A stretch of DNA of 8,424 nt from contig JBIOYL010000072.1 in assembly GCA_044870185.1 (NCBI GenBank), positions 1-8,424 of the forward strand, written 5' to 3'. How positions within the stretch are numbered: position 1 is the stretch's first letter; every line of letters begins with the position of its first letter. Source of the DNA: JBIOYL01 sp044870185. Lineage in GTDB: Bacteria; Actinomycetota; CALGFH01. The notes beneath the pieces are model-generated. The model was not told where the DNA came from and searched no databases. It worked only from the letters and a program-made list of their open reading frames with translations. This document shows positions 1 to 5,600 of the stretch, in pieces. The position numbers were made by a program, and so were the translations under genes.

Positions 1-44
1 TCGCTCGGCCGTCCCGGCGGCGGGTTCGGCCGGTCCGTTCGGGA

Positions 45-1061
45 TCAGAAGGCGAGCCGCTCGGCATCGAACTTGCGCTGATGCCAGTAGGGATATGGGA
101 GCGGGCGCTCGCTCACCTGGTCGAGCCGGCGCAGCTCGTCCGCGCTCAGCTCCCAGGCGGCCGTGGCCAGGTTGTCGGTGAGCTGGTCGCGGCGCCGGGC
201 ACCGACGATGACCGAGGTGACGCCGGGCTTGCGCAGCAGCCAGTTGAGCGCGACCTGGGCGACCGAGACCTCCCGCTGCTTGGCGATGTCGCGCAGCACG
301 TCGACGATGTCGAAGCCCTGCTCCTGGTCGATGATCCCCGGATCGCCCTGCGCGGCCCGCCGGGTGCCCTGCGGGGCGGGCTCGCCGCGCCGGAACTTGC
401 CGGACAGGAAGCCGGCGGCCAGCGGGCTCCAGACCAGGATGCCGAGGCCCTGGTCGAGGCACAGCGGCACCAGCTCGTGCTCCAGCTCGCGTGCGACCAG
501 GTTGTAGTAGGCCTGCAGGGCGACGAAGCGCTCGAAGCCGCGGCGCTCGGAGGTGGCCAGCGACTTCATCAGATGCCAGGCAGACAGGTTGGAACAGCCG
601 ATGTAGCGGACCTTGCCGGAGCGGACCAGGTCGTCGAGGGCGTGCAGCGACTCCTCCCACGGCGTCAGCTCGTCGACGCCGTGGATCTGGTACAGGTCGA
701 TGTGGTCGGTGCCGAGCCGGCGCAGGCTCGCCTCGCAGGCCCGGATGACGTGGTAGCGGGACTGCCCGACGTCGTTCGGCCCCTCGCCCGTACGGCCGTT
801 CAGCTTGGTGGCGATCAGGACGTCGTCGCGCCGGGTGCCGAGGGCTTGGCCGAGCAGCTCCTCGGCCAGCCCGTTCGAGTAGACGTCGGCCGTGTCGAAC
901 AGGTTGACCCCGGCGTCCAGGCAGCGGCTCACCATCTCCGCGGCCTCCTCCACGCCGACGGTGCCGATGTTGCCGAACCTGCCCTGCCCGCCGAACGTCA
1001 TGGTGCCGAATGACAGCGCCGACACCCGCAGGCCGCTGGCGCCGAGGAAGCGTGTCTCCAT
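45..1061 (-). CDS. Aldo/keto reductase, complete (338 aa)
   Basis: This is an NAD(P)H-dependent oxidoreductase of the aldo/keto reductase superfamily (cytosolic TIM barrel), in the branch of voltage-gated K+ channel beta-subunit-like and general-stress-type enzymes. It probably reduces an aldehyde or ketone; the substrate cannot be inferred. The catalytic tetrad is visible: D56 and Y61 in FDTADVY, K86 in IATKLNG and H127 in YQIHG. Further family signatures are GCSN (residues 155-158), the cofactor-loop motif WSPLAAGFLSGKF (211-223) and a C-terminal VTSVIVGAR segment (281-289). Length is normal for the family. The frame stays open 264 bp further upstream, but that extension has no family similarity, and ATG 1061 follows a strong GGGAGGGG ribosome site (1067-1074, 5-nt spacing), so I start there. 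The 90-residue gene lies 175 bp upstream on the same strand and could be co-transcribed. Confidence 0.93.
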   Translation of the reverse strand: METRFLGASGLRVSALSFGTMTFGGQGRFGNIGTVGVEEAAEMVSRCLDAGVNLFDTADVYSNGLAEELLGQALGTRRDDVLIATKLNGRTGEGPNDVGQSRYHVIRACEASLRRLGTDHIDLYQIHGVDELTPWEESLHALDDLVRSGKVRYIGCSNLSAWHLMKSLATSERRGFERFVALQAYYNLVARELEHELVPLCLDQGLGILVWSPLAAGFLSGKFRRGEPAPQGTRRAAQGDPGIIDQEQGFDIVDVLRDIAKQREVSVAQVALNWLLRKPGVTSVIVGARRRDQLTDNLATAAWELSADELRRLDQVSERPLPYPYWHQRKFDAERLAF

Positions 1062-1101
1062 CCCGTCCCCTCCCGATCCCGACGACGTGCCTTCTGCCAG
1101 C

Positions 1102-1107
1102 AGGATA
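1102..1107 (-). promoter_or_regulatory. Possible -10 element for the aldo/keto reductase
   Basis: The minus strand reads TATCCT, which fits the actinobacterial TANNNT pattern, 40 bp before the reductase start codon. I find no matching -35 hexamer at 16-18 bp. It is one of the few AT-containing spots in the 175-bp gap. This is a weak call; the gene may instead be read from the promoter of the upstream small gene. Confidence 0.25.
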
Positions 1108-1236
1108 GGAGAGCGGGATGGGGAAGGCGGGCGAGCGTCCGGCAGGAGCCGCGATCTGCCGGCCTGAGCCGGAGCCGTCCGCCCGCCGGCGCCAGCCAGT
1201 CGACCGTGCCGGCATGGCTGCGGGCCAGGCTCTGCC

Positions 1237-1509
1237 TCAGAAGGCCATGCGGCCCTCCAGGTAGGCGGCCCAGTAGCGGGCCTCGTCGCGGCACGGGGAC
1301 GGGACCCGCAGGTCGGCGCTGGCATCGCGCAGCAGCCAGGCGATCGTCTGGAGATCGCCGATCTCCATGGCCGGATGGATCTGCGTGGACCAGTAGCGGG
1401 CCGCGTCGCGCAGCTCGCCCGTGGTCGAGGGATCGTCGCCGATGTCCCGCAGGAGGCCGCACACGGTGGCCGCGTCGTACAGGTCGATCGGGGTCTGGGT
1501 CATCGGCAT
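1237..1509 (-). CDS. Unidentified 90-aa protein with a tandem internal duplication
   Basis: I do not recognise the family and assign no function. The protein is built of two copies of the same 34-residue unit: residues 15-48 and 55-88, period 40, no gaps. Each copy starts with T-hydrophobic-x-x-LLRD, has an Asp at unit position 12, then RDxARYW at positions 20-26, and ends in Met. I count 13 of 34 identical positions. The pattern suggests a repeated helical hairpin. There is no signal peptide, membrane segment or metal-binding Cys/His cluster. The start at ATG 1509 is chosen because GGAGG lies 5 nt upstream (1515-1519); an in-frame ATG at 1503 would be spaced less well. A perfect LexA box lies 105 bp upstream, so the gene may be damage-inducible. 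The aldo/keto reductase follows on the same strand. The duplication argues that this is a real gene and not a chance reading frame. Confidence 0.72.
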   Translation of the reverse strand: MPMTQTPIDLYDAATVCGLLRDIGDDPSTTGELRDAARYWSTQIHPAMEIGDLQTIAWLLRDASADLRVPSPCRDEARYWAAYLEGRMAF

Positions 1510-1614
1510 GGTGGCCTCCGGTGGGCGTGGCGTCCCGTGGACGGGCGGATGGGCCGGACGAGGCGGCCGGCGTGGGTGGCGGGCGACCAGTGGGCGGTGG
1601 AGGTGGGCGCTGGG

Positions 1615-1630
1615 TCGAACACATGTTCGA
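1615..1630. promoter_or_regulatory. LexA-binding SOS box, perfect match
   Basis: The sequence TCGAACACATGTTCGA matches the mycobacterial/Gram-positive LexA operator consensus TCGAAC-N4-GTTCGA at all twelve defined bases. The two arms are perfect inverted repeats and pair over 7 bp around a 2-nt centre. It is 105 bp upstream of the 90-aa gene and 232 bp upstream of ugd. The minus-strand gene is the more likely target because a minus-strand -35-like TTGACG lies at 1652-1647 and the box covers the position expected for its -10. By established knowledge of the family, LexA would repress here until RecA-stimulated self-cleavage after DNA damage. Confidence 0.75.
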
Positions 1631-1652
1631 TCACCTGGGCCCGGCGCGTCAA
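1623..1652 (-). promoter_or_regulatory. Candidate promoter of the 90-aa gene, overlapped by the SOS box
   Basis: On the minus strand TTGACG (1652-1647) is followed after 18 bp by GAACAT (1628-1623). The latter keeps only the A at position 2 and T at position 6 of a -10 element. The -10 half lies inside the LexA box, the geometry expected of a repressible SOS promoter. It would give a leader of roughly 105-110 nt. The -35 match is good and the -10 match poor. Confidence 0.35.
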
Positions 1653-1693
1653 GGACAGTTCGTCGGTTTAGTCAGGAACAACCATTACGATGA

Positions 1694-1812
1694 CGGCCGG
1701 CCGCGGCAGGCGCCGGCCGCGATCTGGCGCCGGCCGCCGGTCGCCGCAGGGCTGCCCGCCGGCTGCGGCAGACGCTGGCCGCGGCAGGGGGCTGGCCGCC
1801 GGTCGCGGCAGG
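1694..1812 (+). repeat. Cluster of five imperfect GC-rich repeats ending in GCAG
   Basis: Five degenerate copies of a unit close to GGCCGCCGGTCGCGGCAG occur in a row, ending near 1710, 1750, 1771, 1788 and 1812. The best-matching copies are at about 1731-1750 and 1794-1812. Spacing is irregular (roughly 17 to 40 bp), so this is a decayed or dispersed direct-repeat array and not a clean tandem repeat. The last copy ends 8 bp before the -10 of the ugd promoter. No function is known; it could be a protein-binding array or simply GC-rich slippage. Confidence 0.5.
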
Positions 1813-1816
1813 CTCT

Positions 1817-1825
1817 TGGTATGAT
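1817..1825 (+). promoter_or_regulatory. Extended -10 promoter of the ugd operon
   Basis: TGGTATGAT is a TGn extension plus TATGAT, close to the housekeeping sigma -10 consensus and striking in such GC-rich surroundings. No good -35 hexamer is seen 16-18 bp upstream, which extended -10 promoters tolerate. Transcription would begin near 1832, giving a leader of about 30 nt with a GAGGAG ribosome site at 1848-1853, 8 nt before the ugd start codon. Confidence 0.6.
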
Positions 1826-1861
1826 CCCCCGATTCGTTCTTCGCCTCGAGGAGACAAGTGC

Positions 1862-3199
1862 ATGCGCGTCACCGTCATCGGTGCAGGACACGTCGGCCTG
1901 GTCACGGCCGTGTGCCTGGCGAAGGTCGGCCACGACGTCCTGGCCGTCGACGACGACCCGGCAAAGCTCGAGCTCCTACGCCAGGGCAGGGCGTGGTTCT
2001 ACGAGCCGCAGCTCCAGGAGCTGATGCGCCAGACCCTGGCGGCCGGCAGCCTGCGCTTCACCGCCGACAAGGCCGAGACCGTCCGGCACGGCGAGGTGAT
2101 CTTCATCTGCGTCGGCACCCCCAGCCGCCGCGACGGCAGCCCCAACCTCGCCTTCGTCGAGGCGGTCGCCCGCGACGTGGCCCGCCACCTGCCGCCCGGC
2201 GAGCTCCGCATCGTCTGCGAGAAGAGCACGGTGCCGGTCCAGACCGGCCAGCGGGTGGCCCAGGTGATCGCGCGCGAGGCCGCCCCCGGGGTCGACTACG
2301 AGGTCGCCTCCAACCCCGAGTTCCTGCGCGAGGGCTCGGCCGTCGCCGACACCCTGCGTCCCGACCGCATCGTGGTCGGCACCGAGAGCGCGCGGGGCGC
2401 GGCCGTGCTGCACACGCTGTACGCGCCGATCATCGAGGCCACCGGCTGCGAGTTCCTGGCCACCGACCGGGCCACCGCCGAGCTCATCAAGCACGCCTCC
2501 AACGCCTTCCTGGCCACCAAGATCAGCTTCATCAACGCGGTCGCCGCGGTGTGCGAGCGCGCCGGCGCCGACGTCGAGCTGGTCGCCAAGGGCATGGGCC
2601 TGGACCCCCGCATCGGGCCGTGGTTCCTCAAGGCGGGCGCCGGCTACGGTGGCAGCTGCTTCCCCAAGGACGTGGCCGCCTTCGCCCACCGCTCCCGCGA
2701 GCTCGGCGTCGACTTCGGCATCCTGCACGAGGTGGCCAAGGTCAACTTCCAGGCGCGCCGCAGCGTCGTCGAGAAGGTGCGCGACGCGCTCTGGCATCTG
2801 GAGGGCAAGCGCGTCGGCGTGCTCGGGCTCGCGTTCAAGCCGGGCACCGACGACCTGCGCGAGGCGCCCGCCGTGGACGTCGTCGGTGAGCTGCTCGACG
2901 GCGGCGCCGAGGTCGTCGCCTACGACCCGGTGGCCGGCGAGCAGGCCGCCCGCCTGCTGCCCGGGCTCGAGCTGGCCGACAAGGCCGGCGACGTGGCCGA
3001 CGGCGCTCACGCGCTGGTGCTCATGACCGAGTGGGCCGAGTTCGCCGAGCTGTCGCCGGCCGAGCTGAAGGCCCGCATGGCCTACCCGATCGTGGTCGAC
3101 GCCCGCAACTTCTTCGACGCCGCCGCCTTCGTCGCCGAGGGCTTCACCGTGGCCGGCGTCGGCCGGCCGGTCGCAGCCCCCGCCGGGCAGCGGGGCTAG
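1862..3199 (+). CDS. ugd: UDP-glucose 6-dehydrogenase (445 aa)
   Basis: This cytosolic enzyme oxidises UDP-glucose to UDP-glucuronate with two NAD+, supplying precursors for uronic-acid and pentose-containing surface glycans. The N-terminal Rossmann domain starts at residue 1 with the NAD-binding GAGHVG (residues 7-12). FICVGTPS (81-88), CEKSTVPVQT (119-128) and SNPEFLREG (150-158) are family signatures. The central domain carries K210 and N214, and the catalytic cysteine is C266 in GGSCFPKD. The C-terminal UDP-binding domain begins near residue 315 with GVLGLAFKPGTDDLREAP. Length is normal and no key residue is missing. The start follows GAGGAG at 8 nt. The stop is 3 bp before the next start codon, so it is the first gene of an operon whose second enzyme uses its product. 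Confidence 0.96.
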   Translation: MRVTVIGAGHVGLVTAVCLAKVGHDVLAVDDDPAKLELLRQGRAWFYEPQLQELMRQTLAAGSLRFTADKAETVRHGEVIFICVGTPSRRDGSPNLAFVEAVARDVARHLPPGELRIVCEKSTVPVQTGQRVAQVIAREAAPGVDYEVASNPEFLREGSAVADTLRPDRIVVGTESARGAAVLHTLYAPIIEATGCEFLATDRATAELIKHASNAFLATKISFINAVAAVCERAGADVELVAKGMGLDPRIGPWFLKAGAGYGGSCFPKDVAAFAHRSRELGVDFGILHEVAKVNFQARRSVVEKVRDALWHLEGKRVGVLGLAFKPGTDDLREAPAVDVVGELLDGGAEVVAYDPVAGEQAARLLPGLELADKAGDVADGAHALVLMTEWAEFAELSPAELKARMAYPIVVDARNFFDAAAFVAEGFTVAGVGRPVAAPAGQRG

Positions 3200-3202
3200 C
3201 CC

Positions 3203-5539
3203 ATGCCGCGAGCCGTCATCACCGGAGGGGCCGGCTTCCTCGGCTCGCACCTGTGCCGGCGCCTGCTCGCCGAGGGCGTCGACGTGGTGTGCATGGACAA
3301 CCTCCTCACCGGCCGGGCGGCCAACGTCTCCGACCTCCAGGGCGAGGGCTTCCGCCTGGTCAAGGTCGACGTGACCGACTTCATCCACGTCTCGGGGCCG
3401 GTCGACGCGGTGCTGCACTTCGCCTCGCCGGCCAGCCCCGTCGACTACCTGCGCTACCCCATCCAGACGCTCAAGGTCGGCGCGCTCGGCACCCACCGGG
3501 CCCTCGGCCTGGCCAAGGACAAGGGCGCCCGCTTCCTGCTCGCCTCGACCAGCGAGGTGTACGGCGACCCGCAGGTGCACCCCCAGCCCGAGACCTACTG
3601 GGGCCACGTCAACCCGGTCGGCCCCCGCGGCGTCTACGACGAGGCCAAGCGCTTCGCCGAGGCGCTCGCCATGGCCTACCACCGCACCCACGGCGTGCCC
3701 GTCCGCATCGCCCGCATCTTCAACTCGGTCCTCGCCGACGAGCAGGTGCTCTACGACGACGGTTACGAACTGCGCCGGGAGCCGGTCACCGAGCTCGCCC
3801 GTCGCCTCGACGGCCGGGTGGACCTGCGTGGCCACCGGGTCCCTGCGTTCGACCACGAGGGCGTCGTGCGTGCCGCCGAGGCGACCGCCCTCGTCGGTCA
3901 TCCGACGACGGCCAGGTGCTTCCAGGTCCACACCGCCTACGGGCGATCCGTCCGGGTGACCGGCGACCACAGCCTGTTCGTCGAGGGGTCCGACGGCCGG
4001 CCGCAAGCACGGCCGGTGAGCGAGCTACGGGTCGGTGATCGCATCGCCCTTGCCGCCAGGATCGAGGTGCCCGAGCGCGACCGCCCACACGTGTCGATGA
4101 TCGCGGCATGGGACGAGGCCGGTCTCGATCCGTGGAACCTGTTGGTTCGCGCTCCGGGCCTCGGAGAGATCGCGTGGGAGCGCCGCTTCGAGTTGTTCGC
4201 CGCGATCGCCAACTGGAAGCGTTCCGACCACCCGCGTTGGCGGAGCTTCATCTGGGGGGAGATCGCCGGGTACCGCAAGCGAGACCAGCTCCCGCTTGGG
4301 GCGATGCGGGCGCTTGGTGTCGGTGTCCCGGAGCATGCCAGGGTTCGTGGCCGAGCCCGTGGGAGCTCCACGGAGCTGCCGGCCCGCATCGAGCTGACCG
4401 ACGAGCTGTTGTGGCTGCTCGGTCTGTACGTGGCCGAAGGGTGCCGGCACTCCAGCGGCAAGAACGCCCTCGTCAACATCAGCTGCGACGAGGACACGCT
4501 CGAGCGGGCCGTCAAGGTCATCGAGCGCGAGCTGGGGAGCCCCCACATCGTCCGGGCTGAACGAAGCAGCGCCCGCAGCGCGGCAATCGTCGTGCACTCC
4601 AAGCTCCTGCTGCTCCTGCTCGACCATCTTGGGTTCGCCGCGGGCCCCAAGCGCCTGCCCGGCTGGGTCCTCGGCCTGCCGCTGTCCCGTCTCAAATGGG
4701 TGCTCGAGGGCTGTCGAGAGGGCGGCGGCGTGCATTCGGGCACCAAGCTGGCCACCGCGGTCCGGCACGAGTTCCCGACGACGTCGACCGAGCTCAAAGA
4801 CGATCTCGTCATCGCCTTTGCGCGCTTCGGGCTGGTCCCCAGTGTGGGACGATACGAGAGCACCTTCCGGCAACACCCCGGCGATCGCCGCTGTCCCTGC
4901 TGGCGTCTCACCTTGACCGGCATCAGCCCGTGGAGTCCGCTCGATTGGGACCGAGGGGTGACCCAGCGGCTCATGGCGAAGCGCAGCGGTGACCTGCTCT
5001 GGGCCGAGATCACGCAGGTCGACGAGATCGACCCAACGCCCCTCGTCTACGATTTCTGCGTCCCCGGTCGGGAGAACTTCTGGGCCGGCTCCGGTGTCTT
5101 CTGTCACAACACGTTCGGCGAGTTCATGCGGGTGGACGACGGCCGCGCCTTCTGCACCTTCGCCGTGCAGGCGCTGCGGGGGGAGCCGCTGACCGTGCAC
5201 GGCGACGGCCGCCAGACCCGGTCGCTGTGCTACGTCGACGACCTGGTCGAGGGGCTCTGGCGGCTGCTGTGGAGCGACCTCGCCGGGCCGGTCAACCTCG
5301 GCAACCCCGAGGAGGTTACCATCGGGGAGCTCGCCCGGATGATCGCCAGAGCGGCCGGCGCCGCGGCGCGGATCGACTACCGCCCCCGCCCGGTCGACGA
5401 CCCGGAGGTGCGCCGCCCCGACATCACCCTGGCCACCACCGAGCTTGGCTGGAAGCCGAGGGTCGGCCTCCAGGAGGGCATCGCGCGCACGCTGCCCTGG
5501 TTCCGCACGGCGCTGGCCGCCGGACCGGCGGGCCGATGA
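3203..5539 (+). CDS. UDP-glucuronate decarboxylase (UDP-xylose synthase) precursor with intein
   Basis: The 778-residue frame is a host enzyme in two parts: residues 1-174 and 637-778, split by an intein. Joined, the exteins give 316 residues, normal for a short-chain dehydrogenase/epimerase-type decarboxylase that converts UDP-glucuronate to UDP-xylose with bound NAD+. Visible features are the NAD loop TGGAGFLG (7-14), STSEVYGDP (115-123) with E118 where 4,6-dehydratases have Asp, HPQPETYWGHVNPVG (126-140), and the catalytic pair Y145/K149 in YDEAKR. After the intein come VDDGR (644-648), QALRGEPLTVHGDG (656-669) and QTRSLCYVDDLVEG (671-684). The neighbour ugd makes its substrate, and its start is 3 bp after the ugd stop. 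One oddity is that the usual TFGPRM after the junction reads TFGEFM. Without splicing the active-site region would be disrupted. UXS is the best assignment; a related NDP-sugar epimerase/dehydratase is less likely. Confidence 0.93.
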   Translation: MPRAVITGGAGFLGSHLCRRLLAEGVDVVCMDNLLTGRAANVSDLQGEGFRLVKVDVTDFIHVSGPVDAVLHFASPASPVDYLRYPIQTLKVGALGTHRALGLAKDKGARFLLASTSEVYGDPQVHPQPETYWGHVNPVGPRGVYDEAKRFAEALAMAYHRTHGVPVRIARIFNSVLADEQVLYDDGYELRREPVTELARRLDGRVDLRGHRVPAFDHEGVVRAAEATALVGHPTTARCFQVHTAYGRSVRVTGDHSLFVEGSDGRPQARPVSELRVGDRIALAARIEVPERDRPHVSMIAAWDEAGLDPWNLLVRAPGLGEIAWERRFELFAAIANWKRSDHPRWRSFIWGEIAGYRKRDQLPLGAMRALGVGVPEHARVRGRARGSSTELPARIELTDELLWLLGLYVAEGCRHSSGKNALVNISCDEDTLERAVKVIERELGSPHIVRAERSSARSAAIVVHSKLLLLLLDHLGFAAGPKRLPGWVLGLPLSRLKWVLEGCREGGGVHSGTKLATAVRHEFPTTSTELKDDLVIAFARFGLVPSVGRYESTFRQHPGDRRCPCWRLTLTGISPWSPLDWDRGVTQRLMAKRSGDLLWAEITQVDEIDPTPLVYDFCVPGRENFWAGSGVFCHNTFGEFMRVDDGRAFCTFAVQALRGEPLTVHGDGRQTRSLCYVDDLVEGLWRLLWSDLAGPVNLGNPEEVTIGELARMIARAAGAAARIDYRPRPVDDPEVRRPDITLATTELGWKPRVGLQEGIARTLPWFRTALAAGPAGR
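3725..5110 (+). mobile_element. Intein with LAGLIDADG homing-endonuclease domain (462 aa), in frame
   Basis: The intein spans precursor residues 175-636, inserted between N174 and T637 in the conserved R-I-F-N/T-F-G motif. Block A starts with Ser (SVLADEQVLY, 175-184), which would be the nucleophile. Block B is RVTGDHSLFV with T253-x-x-H256. Block F is VYDFCVPGRENFWAG (615-629). Block G is VFCHN with H635-N636, followed by Thr as the +1 residue. The endonuclease domain shows motif 1 LLGLYVAEG (405-413, acidic E412), block D KRLPGWVLGLP (483-493) and motif 2 VLEGCREGGG (500-509), where G508 replaces the catalytic acid. Base use differs from the host gene: I count six GAT aspartate codons inside the intein and none in the exteins or ugd, and TTG/CTA leucines appear. 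This fits acquisition from elsewhere. All splicing residues look intact, so splicing is expected; endonuclease activity is doubtful. Confidence 0.93.
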
Positions 5540-5600
5540 GCACCCCGCCGGGCGGGCCGATGCGCACCCCGCCGGACGAGCCGATGCGCGCGCCGTTGCG
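5529..5600 (+). repeat. Three tandem 24-bp repeats carrying three in-frame ATGs
   Basis: Units are 5529-5552, 5553-5576 and 5577-5600. Units 1 and 2 match at 22 of 24 positions and units 2 and 3 at 17 of 24. The array spans the end of the decarboxylase gene and the start of the HAD gene, where it encodes a repeated PM-(S/R)-(T/A)-P stretch. Each unit contains one ATG in the HAD frame (5536, 5560, 5584), so repeat number changes the choice of start codons without shifting the frame. Confidence 0.85.

Larger units (their letters stand above)
1510..1861. other. Divergent intergenic region, 352 bp
   Basis: No convincing gene lies here; open frames across it are low-complexity and run into the neighbours. 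It holds, from left to right, the leader of the 90-aa gene (about 100 bp, no further signal seen), the SOS box, a patch of lower GC at about 1650-1690, a cluster of imperfect GC-rich repeats, and the promoter and ribosome site of the ugd operon. Confidence 0.8.

Noticed and set aside
1..44. Inverted repeat CCCG-GCGG-CGGG as a terminator for the aldo/keto reductase
   Set aside because: Only a 4-bp stem, no T-run on either strand, and too close to the window edge to judge.
172..180. TTGTCGGTG, identical to the -35 part of the PafBC (RecA-independent DNA damage) promoter motif
   Set aside because: It lies inside the reductase coding sequence (antisense), encodes ordinary residues there, and has no TANNNT at the required spacing.
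872..900. GTTCGA and TCGAAC half sites
   Set aside because: Inside the reductase gene, 16 bp or more apart and in the wrong order for a LexA box.
1062..1325. N-terminal extension of the aldo/keto reductase frame by 88 residues
   Set aside because: It is Pro/Arg/Ala-rich with no family similarity, overlaps the 90-aa gene, and the ATG at 1061 has a strong ribosome site and matches the usual family N-terminus.
1659..1680. Possible second operator GTTC-N14-GAAC
   Set aside because: Only 4-bp arms with a long spacer; far from the LexA consensus and expected by chance.
1623..2024. Plus-strand frame starting inside the SOS box
   Set aside because: No ribosome site, translates the GC-rich repeats into Arg/Pro/Ala strings and overlaps ugd by about 160 bp.
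1976..4006. Long minus-strand open frame of 676 codons across ugd and the N-extein
   Set aside because: A GC-rich shadow of two well-identified plus-strand enzymes; its composition is low-complexity and no family motif appears.
3937..5200. Two long minus-strand open frames opposite the intein
   Set aside because: The plus frame carries all intein motifs in order; the antisense frames show no recognisable domain.
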